From contig NZ_JAFCLP010000001.1 in the NCBI RefSeq assembly GCF_018129405.1, forward strand, positions 186,001-250,000: a stretch of 64,000 bases of DNA. The letters are read 5' to 3'. This DNA comes from Bradyrhizobium iriomotense. GTDB lineage: Bacteria > Pseudomonadota > Alphaproteobacteria > Rhizobiales > Xanthobacteraceae. Position 1 is the stretch's first letter, and each line of letters opens with the position of its first letter. A model generated the notes under the pieces. The model searched no databases. It had not been told where the DNA came from and saw nothing but the letters and a program-made list of their open reading frames with translations. A program made the translations under genes and the position numbers. This document shows, in pieces, positions 1 to 7,874 of the stretch.

Positions 1-1
1 C

Positions 2-736
2 ATCATCGCGCCGTCGCTGGTGGTGCTGATCGTCTCCTTCACCAGCGGCTTCTCGCTGCGCTTCCCGCCGCCGGGCTATTCGCTGCGCTGGTACGCCGAG
101 CTGTGGAATGCCTGGCAGCTGCATTTCGCGGCCAAGAACAGCCTGATCGTGGCGCTGTGGGCGACCGGCCTGTCCGTCGCCCTCGGCGTCGCCGCAGCGC
201 TCGCGATCTCGCGGTCGCAGGCCTTATCGGCGCGGCTGCTCGATTCCCTCTTCATGTCGCCGCTGGTATTGCCGGCGCTCGCCTTCGGCCTCGCCGCCCT
301 GATGCTGTTCTCGCTGGTCGGCCTGCCGGTATCGCCGCTGACGCTGGTGATCGGCCACACCGTGGTCTGCGTGCCCTATGTCGTGCGCAACACGGTCGCA
401 GCCCTCGCCCAGCTCGAGCCGACCCTGCTCGAAAGCTCGGCGGTGCTGGGCGCGAGCCGCCTCTACACATTCCGCAGGATCGTGCTGCCACTGATCCGGC
501 CGGGCATCATCGCGGGCGCCTTCATCGCCTTCATGTCGTCGTTCGACAACGTGCCGGTGTCGCTGTTCCTGCGCGATGCCGCGACCGACATGCTGCCGAT
601 CCGGATGTGGCAGGACCTCGAGGGCAAGCTCGATGTCACCATCGCCGCACTGTCGGGCGTGCTGATCATCGCCACCGTCGCCCTGGTCGCGGTCATGGAG
701 CGCGTCACCGGCCTGTCGCGGCGGCTGACCAACTAA
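2..736 (+). CDS. ABC transporter permease, polyamine (PotC) type, 5' truncated by window edge
   Basis: Inner-membrane permease subunit of a binding-protein-dependent ABC importer. The reading frame is already open at base 2, so the true start lies outside the window; the first in-frame ATG at 20 is inside a membrane segment and is not a convincing start. Several hydrophobic segments are visible, plus the cytoplasmic EAA-type loop with ESSAVLGASRLYTFRRIVLP, which contacts the ATPase. The general layout matches PotC/YdcV-type permeases for spermidine, putrescine or related amines. The ATPase and binding protein must lie to the left. The substrate cannot be read from the permease. A second permease pair of the same class closes the window at 62.2-64 kb. 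Confidence 0.88.
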   Translation: MIAPSLVVLIVSFTSGFSLRFPPPGYSLRWYAELWNAWQLHFAAKNSLIVALWATGLSVALGVAAALAISRSQALSARLLDSLFMSPLVLPALAFGLAALMLFSLVGLPVSPLTLVIGHTVVCVPYVVRNTVAALAQLEPTLLESSAVLGASRLYTFRRIVLPLIRPGIIAGAFIAFMSSFDNVPVSLFLRDAATDMLPIRMWQDLEGKLDVTIAALSGVLIIATVALVAVMERVTGLSRRLTN

Positions 737-783
737 AACGCGATGCGATTTGATTGAATCGATACGAGCCGAGAATTCCGAAC

Positions 784-914
784 ACCTCTCCCGTAGGGAG
801 AGGTCGGATCGCATCGAAAGATGCGATCCGGGTGAGGGGTTACGATGTCACTGAATGCTGCGGCCCCTCACCCGGATTGCTCCGCAATCCGACCTCTCCC
901 CGCTGGGGAGAGGT
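784..914. repeat. GC-rich palindromic intergenic repeat (cruciform-like)
   Basis: Two arms, 784-839 and 864-914, are largely reverse complements of each other. Each arm itself folds into small hairpins: CCTCTCCC/GGGAGAGG around 786-801, GGATCGCATC/GATGCGATCC around 815-830, CCGGATTG/CAATCC around 873-890, and CCTCTCCCC/GGGGAGAGG around 893-912. The module with CCCCTCACCCGGATTGC next to CCTCTCCCC looks like a dispersed intergenic element of the kind common in Bradyrhizobium and relatives; that family link is from memory. It lies after the permease and before the convergent hydrolase gene, so it may also terminate transcription from both sides. No protein is likely here. Confidence 0.75.
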
Positions 915-953
915 GCCCCCTGGGCAGCCGATCGAAGCTAACTGCATCATGCT

Positions 954-1289
954 TTAGGCACCGCGGAACAGCGAATAGCCCCAACGCGTGAACTTCAGCG
1001 GCAGATGAAAATGCTCGTCAACGTTCTTGATGCGGAAGCGGAACGGCGTCACGGTCAGGAAGCCGTCGCGCTCGCCAAAGAACTCGCCGAGATGAAACAG
1101 CACCTCATACTCACCTGTCGTCACACCGGCACCTTGCGCAACGGCATGATCGAGCACGCCGTTGGCACCGAGCCGCCCGTCGGCGATGCGCAGCGAATCC
1201 GGATCGATCCGCCAGATCTCGACGCGCAGCCCCTGCGCCGGGCGCCCGCTCGCCACATCGACCGCGTGAATGGATATGCCGCCTGCCAC
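954..1289 (-). CDS. Transthyretin-like protein, 5-hydroxyisourate hydrolase family
   Basis: HIU hydrolases open 5-hydroxyisourate, the product of urate oxidation, in purine breakdown. The 111-residue product starts at a GTG (1289) preceded by GGGAGG five bases upstream; longer in-frame starts read through low-complexity sequence with no such site. Family features are GGISIHAVDVASGRPAQGLR at the N-terminus, DGRLGANG mid-way, YEVLFHLGEFF, and HFHLPLKFTRWGYSLFRGA at the end. The usual C-terminal tetrapeptide is YRGS; here it reads FRGA, so the terminal serine usually counted among active-site residues is missing. It is divergent from the MFS gene with only 26 bases between starts. It is either a diverged hydrolase or a paralogue with changed activity. 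Confidence 0.82.
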   Translation of the reverse strand: MAGGISIHAVDVASGRPAQGLRVEIWRIDPDSLRIADGRLGANGVLDHAVAQGAGVTTGEYEVLFHLGEFFGERDGFLTVTPFRFRIKNVDEHFHLPLKFTRWGYSLFRGA

Positions 1290-1315
1290 AATGTCCCTCC
1301 CGTGAGCACGCCGCC

Positions 1316-2512
1316 ATGGTAGACGGAAACACGGTCGGTCGGCCAGCACCGGCATTGCTGCCGGCCCTGGGGGCGATGACCGCGCTTCAGGCCCTCGTCG
1401 CGCTGGCCTTGTTCGCACCCGGCGTGGTCGCGCCCCGCGCCCATATCGAGGTCTGGCAGCTCTCGATGTTCTCCTGCGCGGTGTTCGCGGTCGGCATCCC
1501 CGCCTCGTTCTGGGGCGGCGGCTTCATCACGCGGGTCGGGTCGCTACGGATCGCGAGCCTGTGCGCGGCGGCCATCGTCGTCGGCATGGCGTTGGCCTCG
1601 CTCGGATCGAGCGCCGCCCTGCTGGCCGCGGGCCTCTGCCTCGGCCTTGCCATGGGGCCCGAGACGCCCGCGAGCGCCGCGCTGCTGTCGCGGCTAGTCA
1701 CCGCCGAGCGGCGCGCCTTCGTCTTCTCGGTGCGCCAGACCGGCAACCAGATCGGCGCGGTCTGCGGCTCGCTGGCCCTGCCCGCGATCGCCATCGCGTT
1801 CGGGCCGGCCTGGTGCTATGCGGCCGTGGGCCTCTGCGCGCTGCTGGCGATCGCGCTGTTCGAATGGTTGCGGCCGGCCTACGCCGGCAAGGTCATCCCG
1901 CCCTCAAAGCTCGACCTCCGCGCGCGGCTGGCGCTGATGACGGCGGACCGGCGCATCGCGATGCTGGCGCTGGCCTCGATGCCGTTCAGCGCGATGCAGG
2001 TGTCGCTCAACACCGTCTTCGTCACGCTCGGCACGCGTGAGCTCGGCCTCAGCCATATCGAGGCCGGCATGGCGCTCGCCTGCGCGCAGGCCGGCGGCCT
2101 CGTCGGCCGGCTCGGCTGGGGCTACGTCGCCATGCGCCTCGATGCCTCGCGGATGGTTCTCATCGTCATCGGCATCGGCATGGCCTTCTGTGCCGCGCTG
2201 CTTGGCCTCGACGGCGGATCGCTCAGCCGCTCCTGGCAGTTTGCCGTCGCGGCGCTGTTCGGCCTGACGGCGTCGGGTTGGAACGGCGTCTTCATCGCCG
2301 AGATCGCCCGCCTCGCCCCGCAGGACCGGATCGGCGAGACCACCGGCGCAGTGCTGACCGCGTCTTATGCCGGCCTGCTGGCGGCGCCGGCCGTGGTGTC
2401 GATCCTGGATGGCGTGGCCAGCCTCGGCATGGCCTTCTTCGCCCTGGCGTGTCTCGCCCTCTGTGGCACATTGGCGCTGATCTGGGGAGGCCATGGCAAA
2501 GCCAGCACGTAG
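1316..2512 (+). CDS. MFS transporter
   Basis: Inner-membrane carrier of the major facilitator superfamily, 398 residues, close to the usual 400, with about twelve hydrophobic segments. The ATG at 1316 lacks a clear Shine-Dalgarno. A later methionine (ATG 1376) falls inside the first membrane segment and is less likely. The last 20 bases overlap the downstream amidase, which suggests one transcript. The neighbours (isourate hydrolase, amidase, amine-type ABC permease) suggest import or export of a nitrogenous compound, but nothing in the sequence identifies the substrate. Confidence 0.85.
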   Translation: MVDGNTVGRPAPALLPALGAMTALQALVALALFAPGVVAPRAHIEVWQLSMFSCAVFAVGIPASFWGGGFITRVGSLRIASLCAAAIVVGMALASLGSSAALLAAGLCLGLAMGPETPASAALLSRLVTAERRAFVFSVRQTGNQIGAVCGSLALPAIAIAFGPAWCYAAVGLCALLAIALFEWLRPAYAGKVIPPSKLDLRARLALMTADRRIAMLALASMPFSAMQVSLNTVFVTLGTRELGLSHIEAGMALACAQAGGLVGRLGWGYVAMRLDASRMVLIVIGIGMAFCAALLGLDGGSLSRSWQFAVAALFGLTASGWNGVFIAEIARLAPQDRIGETTGAVLTASYAGLLAAPAVVSILDGVASLGMAFFALACLALCGTLALIWGGHGKAST

Positions 2513-3857
2513 TGCCCGCGAGATCGCGGCCGATGTCGCGGCTGGACGGACGAGCGCCGTCGAGACCGCAAAGGCCGCGCTGGCGCGGATCGAGGCGGCC
2601 AAGGCCTTGAACGCGGTCGTCACGATCGATCCCGAACGCACGCTCGCCGATGCCGCCGCGGTCGATGCTCGCCTGCGCGCCGGCGAGACCATGCCGCTCG
2701 CCGGCGTCCCCGTCATCGTCAAGGACAACATCTGGGTCGGCGGCTGGCGCGTGACACAGGGCTCGCGCCTGTTTTGCGATTTCATCGCGCCGCGCGACGC
2801 GATCGCGGTCGAGCGGCTGCGCAAGGCCGGAGCAGTCGTCGTCGGCATCGGCGCGACATCCGAGTTCGCCAGCAAGGGTGTCACCACCTCGCAGCTGTTC
2901 GGCCCAACGCGGCATCCGCTCGATCCCAGGCTGACGCCCGGCGGCTCATCAGGCGGACCGGCCGCGGCCGTTGCCGCCGGTCTCGTGCCGCTCGCGATCG
3001 GCACCGATGCCGGCGGCTCCAGCCGCAGGCCGCCGGCCCATGTCGGCGTCGCCGGCTTCAAGCCGTCCTATGGCGCGATCCCCTATGGGCCCGGCTTCGC
3101 CGAGCCGTTCTTCGGCCTTTCCGTCATCGCACCGATCGCAACCGATGTCGCCGACATCGCGCTGGCGTTCGAGACCATGGCCGGAACCGATCCGCGCGAT
3201 CCGGATTCCGCCGGCATCGCGCGTGAGGCCGCTGATCTTGCTGGCCTGCGCATCGCCTTCTCACCACGCCTCGGGCTCGACGTCGCCGTCGATGATGTCG
3301 TCGCCAACGGGCTGGTGTCCGCCATCGCGCGCCTCTCCGCCGCCGGCCTCGGCATCACGCAGCGCGATCCCGTCTGGCCGGCCGGCGCGACCGAAGAGGC
3401 CATCATGCCGCTCCAGCATGCCGGCCTCGCCGCGCTCTATGGCGACACCTTCCGCAAGGATCCGACTATCTTCGATCCTGATATCGCCAAGCAGATCGAG
3501 CGAGGGCTGTCCTGGTCAGGCACCGATGTTGCCGGCGCGCTGATCGCGAGCGCCGCGATCGCCAGCGCCTTCGCGGCGTTCTTCACCGAGGTCGATCTGT
3601 TGCTCACGCCGACCGTCCCCTGTGTCGCCTGGCCGTTCACGCAACTCGGGCCCGACACGATCGGCGGCCGCGCGGCAAGCCCACGTGCGCATGCCGTGTT
3701 CACGCCGTTCGTCAATCACGCCCGCCTGCCGGCGATCTCGATTCCGTGCGGGGCGGATGCGAACGGCCTTCCCTTCGGCCTCCAGATCATCGCTCGGCGC
3801 GGCCAGGACCGCACGCTGCTGCGTGCGGCCCGGCAGATCGAGGCGCAGTTGGCTTGA
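2493..3857 (+). CDS. Amidase, amidase-signature family
   Basis: Hydrolyses a carboxamide (or related C-N bond) to acid and ammonia in the cytoplasm; 454 residues, normal for the family. The Ser-cisSer-Lys triad is intact: Lys77 in GVPVIVKDNIW, Ser152 in TPGGSSGGPAAA and Ser176 in GTDAGGSSRRP. The spacing of 75 and 24 residues equals that in fatty acid amide hydrolase. The start is the ATG at 2493, with GGGGAGG ending two bases upstream and lying inside the MFS gene; the two frames overlap by 20 bases, so translation is probably coupled. The true substrate is unknown. The family also includes indoleacetamide, allophanate and Glu-tRNA amidases, but no GatB/C partner is nearby. Confidence 0.9.
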   Translation: MAKPARSAREIAADVAAGRTSAVETAKAALARIEAAKALNAVVTIDPERTLADAAAVDARLRAGETMPLAGVPVIVKDNIWVGGWRVTQGSRLFCDFIAPRDAIAVERLRKAGAVVVGIGATSEFASKGVTTSQLFGPTRHPLDPRLTPGGSSGGPAAAVAAGLVPLAIGTDAGGSSRRPPAHVGVAGFKPSYGAIPYGPGFAEPFFGLSVIAPIATDVADIALAFETMAGTDPRDPDSAGIAREAADLAGLRIAFSPRLGLDVAVDDVVANGLVSAIARLSAAGLGITQRDPVWPAGATEEAIMPLQHAGLAALYGDTFRKDPTIFDPDIAKQIERGLSWSGTDVAGALIASAAIASAFAAFFTEVDLLLTPTVPCVAWPFTQLGPDTIGGRAASPRAHAVFTPFVNHARLPAISIPCGADANGLPFGLQIIARRGQDRTLLRAARQIEAQLA

Positions 3858-3894
3858 TGGCAATCCATTCATCATCGGCGAGTTCGTGGCGCAC

Positions 3895-3925
3895 GATTCA
3901 AGCCCCCAGTTTGGAAGCTTGAATC
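3895..3925. terminator. Perfect 9-bp inverted repeat, possible terminator
   Basis: GATTCAAGC at 3895-3903 is the exact reverse complement of GCTTGAATC at 3917-3925, with a 13-base loop. It lies 37 bases after the amidase stop in the 290-base gap before the histidine kinase. There is no following T-run, so an intrinsic terminator is only a possibility; a regulator site is the alternative. Nothing else gene-like is seen between 3858 and 4147. Confidence 0.4.
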
Positions 3926-4147
3926 ACACGGGTCTGGCCAGACGCAACGCTTCCGGGCAGGCCCCGGTTGGACGCTTACGAGGTAGAAGCGGATATCGGC
4001 CGGCCGACGATCTACGCTGAAACCGTCGAAAATGACCCTTCTCGGACATCAGCCCGGCCCGGTGACATGCGATTCAGGCTATCCCGGCCCTTCCTGAATG
4101 ATGGTTTGGACCGATAAGATACCCTTCTTGACCCTTTGGGGGCGGAT

Positions 4148-6172
4148 ATGGCGCGGCCATCAAGAACGGGCGGCAAGACGAGCCAGGCGAAGACCCGCAA
4201 GGGCCGCAAGACCACCAAGAGCAAGCGCCGCATTGCGCCAGCGGCCAGCCGAGCGAATCGTCGTTCGGTCGCCGGTCCGAGCAAAGACCTGAAGGAGGCC
4301 CGCGAGCAGCAGGCGGCGACGGCCCAAATATTGAAGGTCATCGCAAGTTCGCCTGACGATGTGCAGCCGGTATTCGAGGCGATTGCGATCAGCGCCAACA
4401 GGCTGATTGGCGGTTTCTCTACGGCAGTGTTTCGCTATATCGACGGCATGCAACACCTAGAGGCGTTCACGCCGACCAATCCGGTCGCTGACGAAGCATT
4501 GCGAGCTTCGTTCCCGCGGCATCTCACAACGTCTTCGGCGCCCTTCGAGTTGCTGCGTGATGGCAAACCAATGCAGATTGTCGATACCGAATCCTCGCCA
4601 AACATACTGGCCAGTGATTTGGCGCGATTGCGCGGCTTTCGCAGCATGTTGTTCACGCCGTTGATGAGCAATGGGGTGCCTATCGGCTTGATCACCGTGA
4701 CGCGAGTCGAGACCGGTTCATTCGCCGACCATCACGTGCAATTGCTACAGATCTTCGCCGACCAGGCGGTGATTGCGATCGAGAACGCGCGATTGTTCAA
4801 TGAAACGAGGGAAGCGCTGGAGCGGCAAACCGCGACGTCGGAAGTGCTACAAATCATATCCAGTTCGCCTGGCGGACTTGGGCCGGTGTTCGAGGCCATG
4901 CTGGAAAATGCCGTGCGCATCTGTCGTGCCAGTTTTGGGACGCTGCTCCTATACGAAGGCGACAGGTTGCGGCGGGTGGCGCGAATGGCCGCGCAAAACG
5001 TGCCGCAATTGTACGCGCCCGACCAGGAAACGCCGCCACACTTCATCGCGCCGTTTGATGGGGCGCCTTCGCTGGGGCGCCTCGTCGAGACCAAGGCGCT
5101 GGTTCACATTGCCGATATCGCCACAGAGCATCCCGACGATCTGATCTACAAGGTCGCCGCAGCCCGCACCGTTCTGATTGTGCCGATGCTCAAGGAGAGC
5201 GAGCTTGTCGGTGGCTTTGCTGTCTACCGCAAGGAAGTGCAAGAGTTCAGCGACAAGCAGGTCGAGTTGCTGGAACATTTTGCGGCACAAGCGGTGATCG
5301 CCATCGAAAACACACGACTGCTCAAGGAGCTGCGGCAGCGAACCGACGATCTCTCGCAATCCCTCGACGACCTCCGCACCGCACAGGACCGCCTGGTGCA
5401 GACCGAAAAGCTTGCCTCGCTCGGCCAGCTCACCGCGGGCATTGCGCACGAGATCAAGAACCCGCTCAACTTCGTCAATAATTTCGCAGCCCTTTCAGCG
5501 GAGTTGACCGAGGAGTTGAACGAGGCCCTCAAGCCCGCCGAACTCGCCGACAAGATCCGCACCGAAGTCGATGAGCTGACGGCGCTTTTGAAGAGCAACC
5601 TCGAAAAGGTCGTGCAGCACGGCAAGCGGGCCGATTCCATCGTCAAGAACATGCTGCTGCACTCACGCGAGGGACCGGGCGAGCGCCGCCTCGCCGACAT
5701 CAATGCCCTGGTCCAGGAGAGTCTTAATCTAGCCTACCATGGCGCGCGCGCAGAGAAGTCCGACTTCAACATCACGCTCACGCAGGACCTCGACCCCGAC
5801 GCGGGCGAAATCGAGGTATATCCGCAGGAGATCACGCGCGCGCTGCTCAACGTGATCTCCAACGGCTTCTATGCCGCGACCAGGCGCAAGTCCGAGGCGG
5901 GAGACGAGACCTTTGAGCCTGTGCTGAGTGCGACCACGAACAACCTTGACGACAAGGTCGAAATTCGCATCCGCGACAACGGCACCGGGATTCCGGTCGA
6001 GGTGAAGGAAAAAATGTTCAATCCCTTCTTTACTACCAAGCCAGCTGGCGAAGGCACGGGGCTCGGTCTGTCGATGACCCATGACATCATTGTCAAACAA
6101 CACGGCGGAACCCTCGATGTCGAGAGCGAGCTGGGTGTGTTTACCGAGCTCATTATCACGCTGCCGCGATGA
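4148..6172 (+). CDS. GAF-domain sensor histidine kinase (cytosolic, orphan)
   Basis: Predicted soluble two-component kinase of 674 residues. The N-terminus is a lysine/arginine-rich tail (about residues 1-45) without membrane segments. It is followed by two GAF domains (about 55-220 and 235-390), each opening with a similar QIL-K/Q-x-I-x-SSP phrase, and a coiled-coil linker. The HisKA box is AGIAHEIKNPLNFVNNF with phospho-accepting His434. The HATPase domain has RALLNVISNGFYAA, DNGTGIP and GEGTGLGLSMTHDI. ATG 4148 was preferred over the upstream TTG at 4136 because GGGGGCGG lies just before it. No response regulator adjoins it, so its partner is elsewhere. The following gap 6173-6443 shows no gene. 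Confidence 0.88.
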   Translation: MARPSRTGGKTSQAKTRKGRKTTKSKRRIAPAASRANRRSVAGPSKDLKEAREQQAATAQILKVIASSPDDVQPVFEAIAISANRLIGGFSTAVFRYIDGMQHLEAFTPTNPVADEALRASFPRHLTTSSAPFELLRDGKPMQIVDTESSPNILASDLARLRGFRSMLFTPLMSNGVPIGLITVTRVETGSFADHHVQLLQIFADQAVIAIENARLFNETREALERQTATSEVLQIISSSPGGLGPVFEAMLENAVRICRASFGTLLLYEGDRLRRVARMAAQNVPQLYAPDQETPPHFIAPFDGAPSLGRLVETKALVHIADIATEHPDDLIYKVAAARTVLIVPMLKESELVGGFAVYRKEVQEFSDKQVELLEHFAAQAVIAIENTRLLKELRQRTDDLSQSLDDLRTAQDRLVQTEKLASLGQLTAGIAHEIKNPLNFVNNFAALSAELTEELNEALKPAELADKIRTEVDELTALLKSNLEKVVQHGKRADSIVKNMLLHSREGPGERRLADINALVQESLNLAYHGARAEKSDFNITLTQDLDPDAGEIEVYPQEITRALLNVISNGFYAATRRKSEAGDETFEPVLSATTNNLDDKVEIRIRDNGTGIPVEVKEKMFNPFFTTKPAGEGTGLGLSMTHDIIVKQHGGTLDVESELGVFTELIITLPR

Positions 6173-6443
6173 CCTCTTTTGGCCCATCGTGACATACTGC
6201 GCTGCCTCACGAACTTGGTCGCTATTGGAGCAATGCGGACGTAGTCACCAGTTACGTGGTGCCGCCGGGCTCATAGGTAGACAGCCTAGCTTTCGGCAAC
6301 GCGACAATTTCGGAATAATAGCAATATACCCCTGTTTTGCCCGACGGGTCAAACCGCAGCAATGCCTGCGTAAGCCGTTGATTCCATTACGGCCGGCTAC
6401 TGTGCATGGGGTTGTTTTCGCACTTTTTGTTTGATCGGGCGTC

Positions 6444-7862
6444 CTAGCCGGCGAAAGACCGACGCAACCGCCGCCAGCCGATGACGATTCCAGTGATCGA
6501 GAACACCAGCCCGAGCGAGCAGAGGCCGACGATCAGGACATCGCGCCAGCGCGGATGCGCCATGAGGATTGGAAAGTCGAGCGTGTGGAGCGCGCTGTAG
6601 ACCCAGCGATAGGCTCGCCGCGACGCATCCAGCCTTTGCAGCATACGGCCATCGGCGCCGTCGATGTCGAACCAGACATCGCCGCATCGGGAGCGGTAGA
6701 CGGACGCCCCGGGCACGGTGGATTGCGCGGGATAGTCGTCATTGTCGGCAAGAACGAGCGGCGTACCGCAGCCCGTCGCAAGCCGTGTCGTCGCGCTCGC
6801 GATTTCCTGTGCGCTGAGGCCCGGCGACTGCTCACCGCCCGGCCGCACCAGAACCTGCCTGTCGAGACCGGTCCGCTCACGTCGATAGAGCTTGCCGTCG
6901 AAAGCGAACCATTCGACTTCGCGGGCCAAGGACGAGATAGGATTCCGATCGAGTGGTGAAGCCATTCTCCAATCCGGCGCGGCGTACACCACACCCGCTT
7001 CGGCCGAGGTCAACTGCCCGCGCGAGAACAGCCGGCCGTGATCCATCGAAAGCCAGCCGCTGAAGATCCAGGTCAGCACGAAGACCGTCGCGACGAGGCC
7101 GACGACGTGATGCAGAGCATGCCAGCCCCGATAAGGCGTCGCGATCCGGCGCCCCTGCATCTTGACCCGCACAATCCCGAGCACCGCGCCCAGCAGGGCT
7201 GCGATCAGCGCCAGCAGCGACAGCGTCCAGACCACGCGATCCCACAGCGCCCAATTGCTCCGGAGCACCGTCGGATAGATCCAGTGCAAGACGCTGCCCA
7301 CGAGATTCCAGCCGCGCTCGCTTCGCGTCGTATCGAGGACGACTTCGCCGGTGCGCGATGAAATGTAGACGTCCGTTCCGGCCACATCGCCGAGGGCGAC
7401 ACGAAACAGAGGCCGGTGACGGTCAAAGCCGTTCGGCACGTTCCATTGATCATAGTCAGCGTATGCAACGACAGCTGCATGCGCGGCATCGAGTGCGCGT
7501 TGACGCGCATGGGCCCGCGCGATGGCGAGTGCGATCTCGGGTGAGCTCACCGATGCATCTTGCCCGTTACTGGCGCGAACCGCGCGCAGGTGCGAGGGCC
7601 CCGACACGACATAGACCGCTCCGTCGCCGCGCTGGATCAGGCGAACGCGCGCAGCATCGATGATGCCGCTCGCAGCCACCGCATCGGCAACGCTGATCCG
7701 TACCTCACCGCGATCCACCAGCGCCAGCCCTGCAAACCGTTCCGCTTCCGTCAGCGACGGAAACAGAACGAAGTGCATCACGATTCCGCTCGCGAACCAC
7801 ATCGCGAACAGCAGGCAGAACGCGATCCCGAGCCAGCGGTGCAGCAGGACGATCGCGCCCAT
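6444..7862 (-). CDS. PepSY-associated membrane protein (PiuB/FpvG-like)
   Basis: Inner-membrane protein of 472 residues with one membrane segment at the N-terminus, a large periplasmic part, two central segments (about 215-275) and a C-terminal segment. This is the layout of PepSY_TM proteins that accompany TonB-dependent siderophore receptors and are thought to help reduce or release the imported metal. The periplasmic portion contains PepSY-like stretches such as VYISSRTGEVVLDTTRSE. It starts 12 bases after the TonB receptor stop and is certainly on the same transcript, hence under the same cobalamin riboswitch. A role in reducing an imported cobalt or iron chelate is inferred from context. 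Confidence 0.8.
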   Translation of the reverse strand: MGAIVLLHRWLGIAFCLLFAMWFASGIVMHFVLFPSLTEAERFAGLALVDRGEVRISVADAVAASGIIDAARVRLIQRGDGAVYVVSGPSHLRAVRASNGQDASVSSPEIALAIARAHARQRALDAAHAAVVAYADYDQWNVPNGFDRHRPLFRVALGDVAGTDVYISSRTGEVVLDTTRSERGWNLVGSVLHWIYPTVLRSNWALWDRVVWTLSLLALIAALLGAVLGIVRVKMQGRRIATPYRGWHALHHVVGLVATVFVLTWIFSGWLSMDHGRLFSRGQLTSAEAGVVYAAPDWRMASPLDRNPISSLAREVEWFAFDGKLYRRERTGLDRQVLVRPGGEQSPGLSAQEIASATTRLATGCGTPLVLADNDDYPAQSTVPGASVYRSRCGDVWFDIDGADGRMLQRLDASRRAYRWVYSALHTLDFPILMAHPRWRDVLIVGLCSLGLVFSITGIVIGWRRLRRSFAG

Positions 7863-7874
7863 GCGCTCAGCGCC

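Noticed and set aside
754-957. Small plus-strand frame over the palindromic repeat
   Set aside because: It consists almost wholly of the intergenic repeat and has no ribosome site.
6081-6434. Small frame overlapping the end of the GAF kinase
   Set aside because: It starts inside the kinase in another frame and has no family features.
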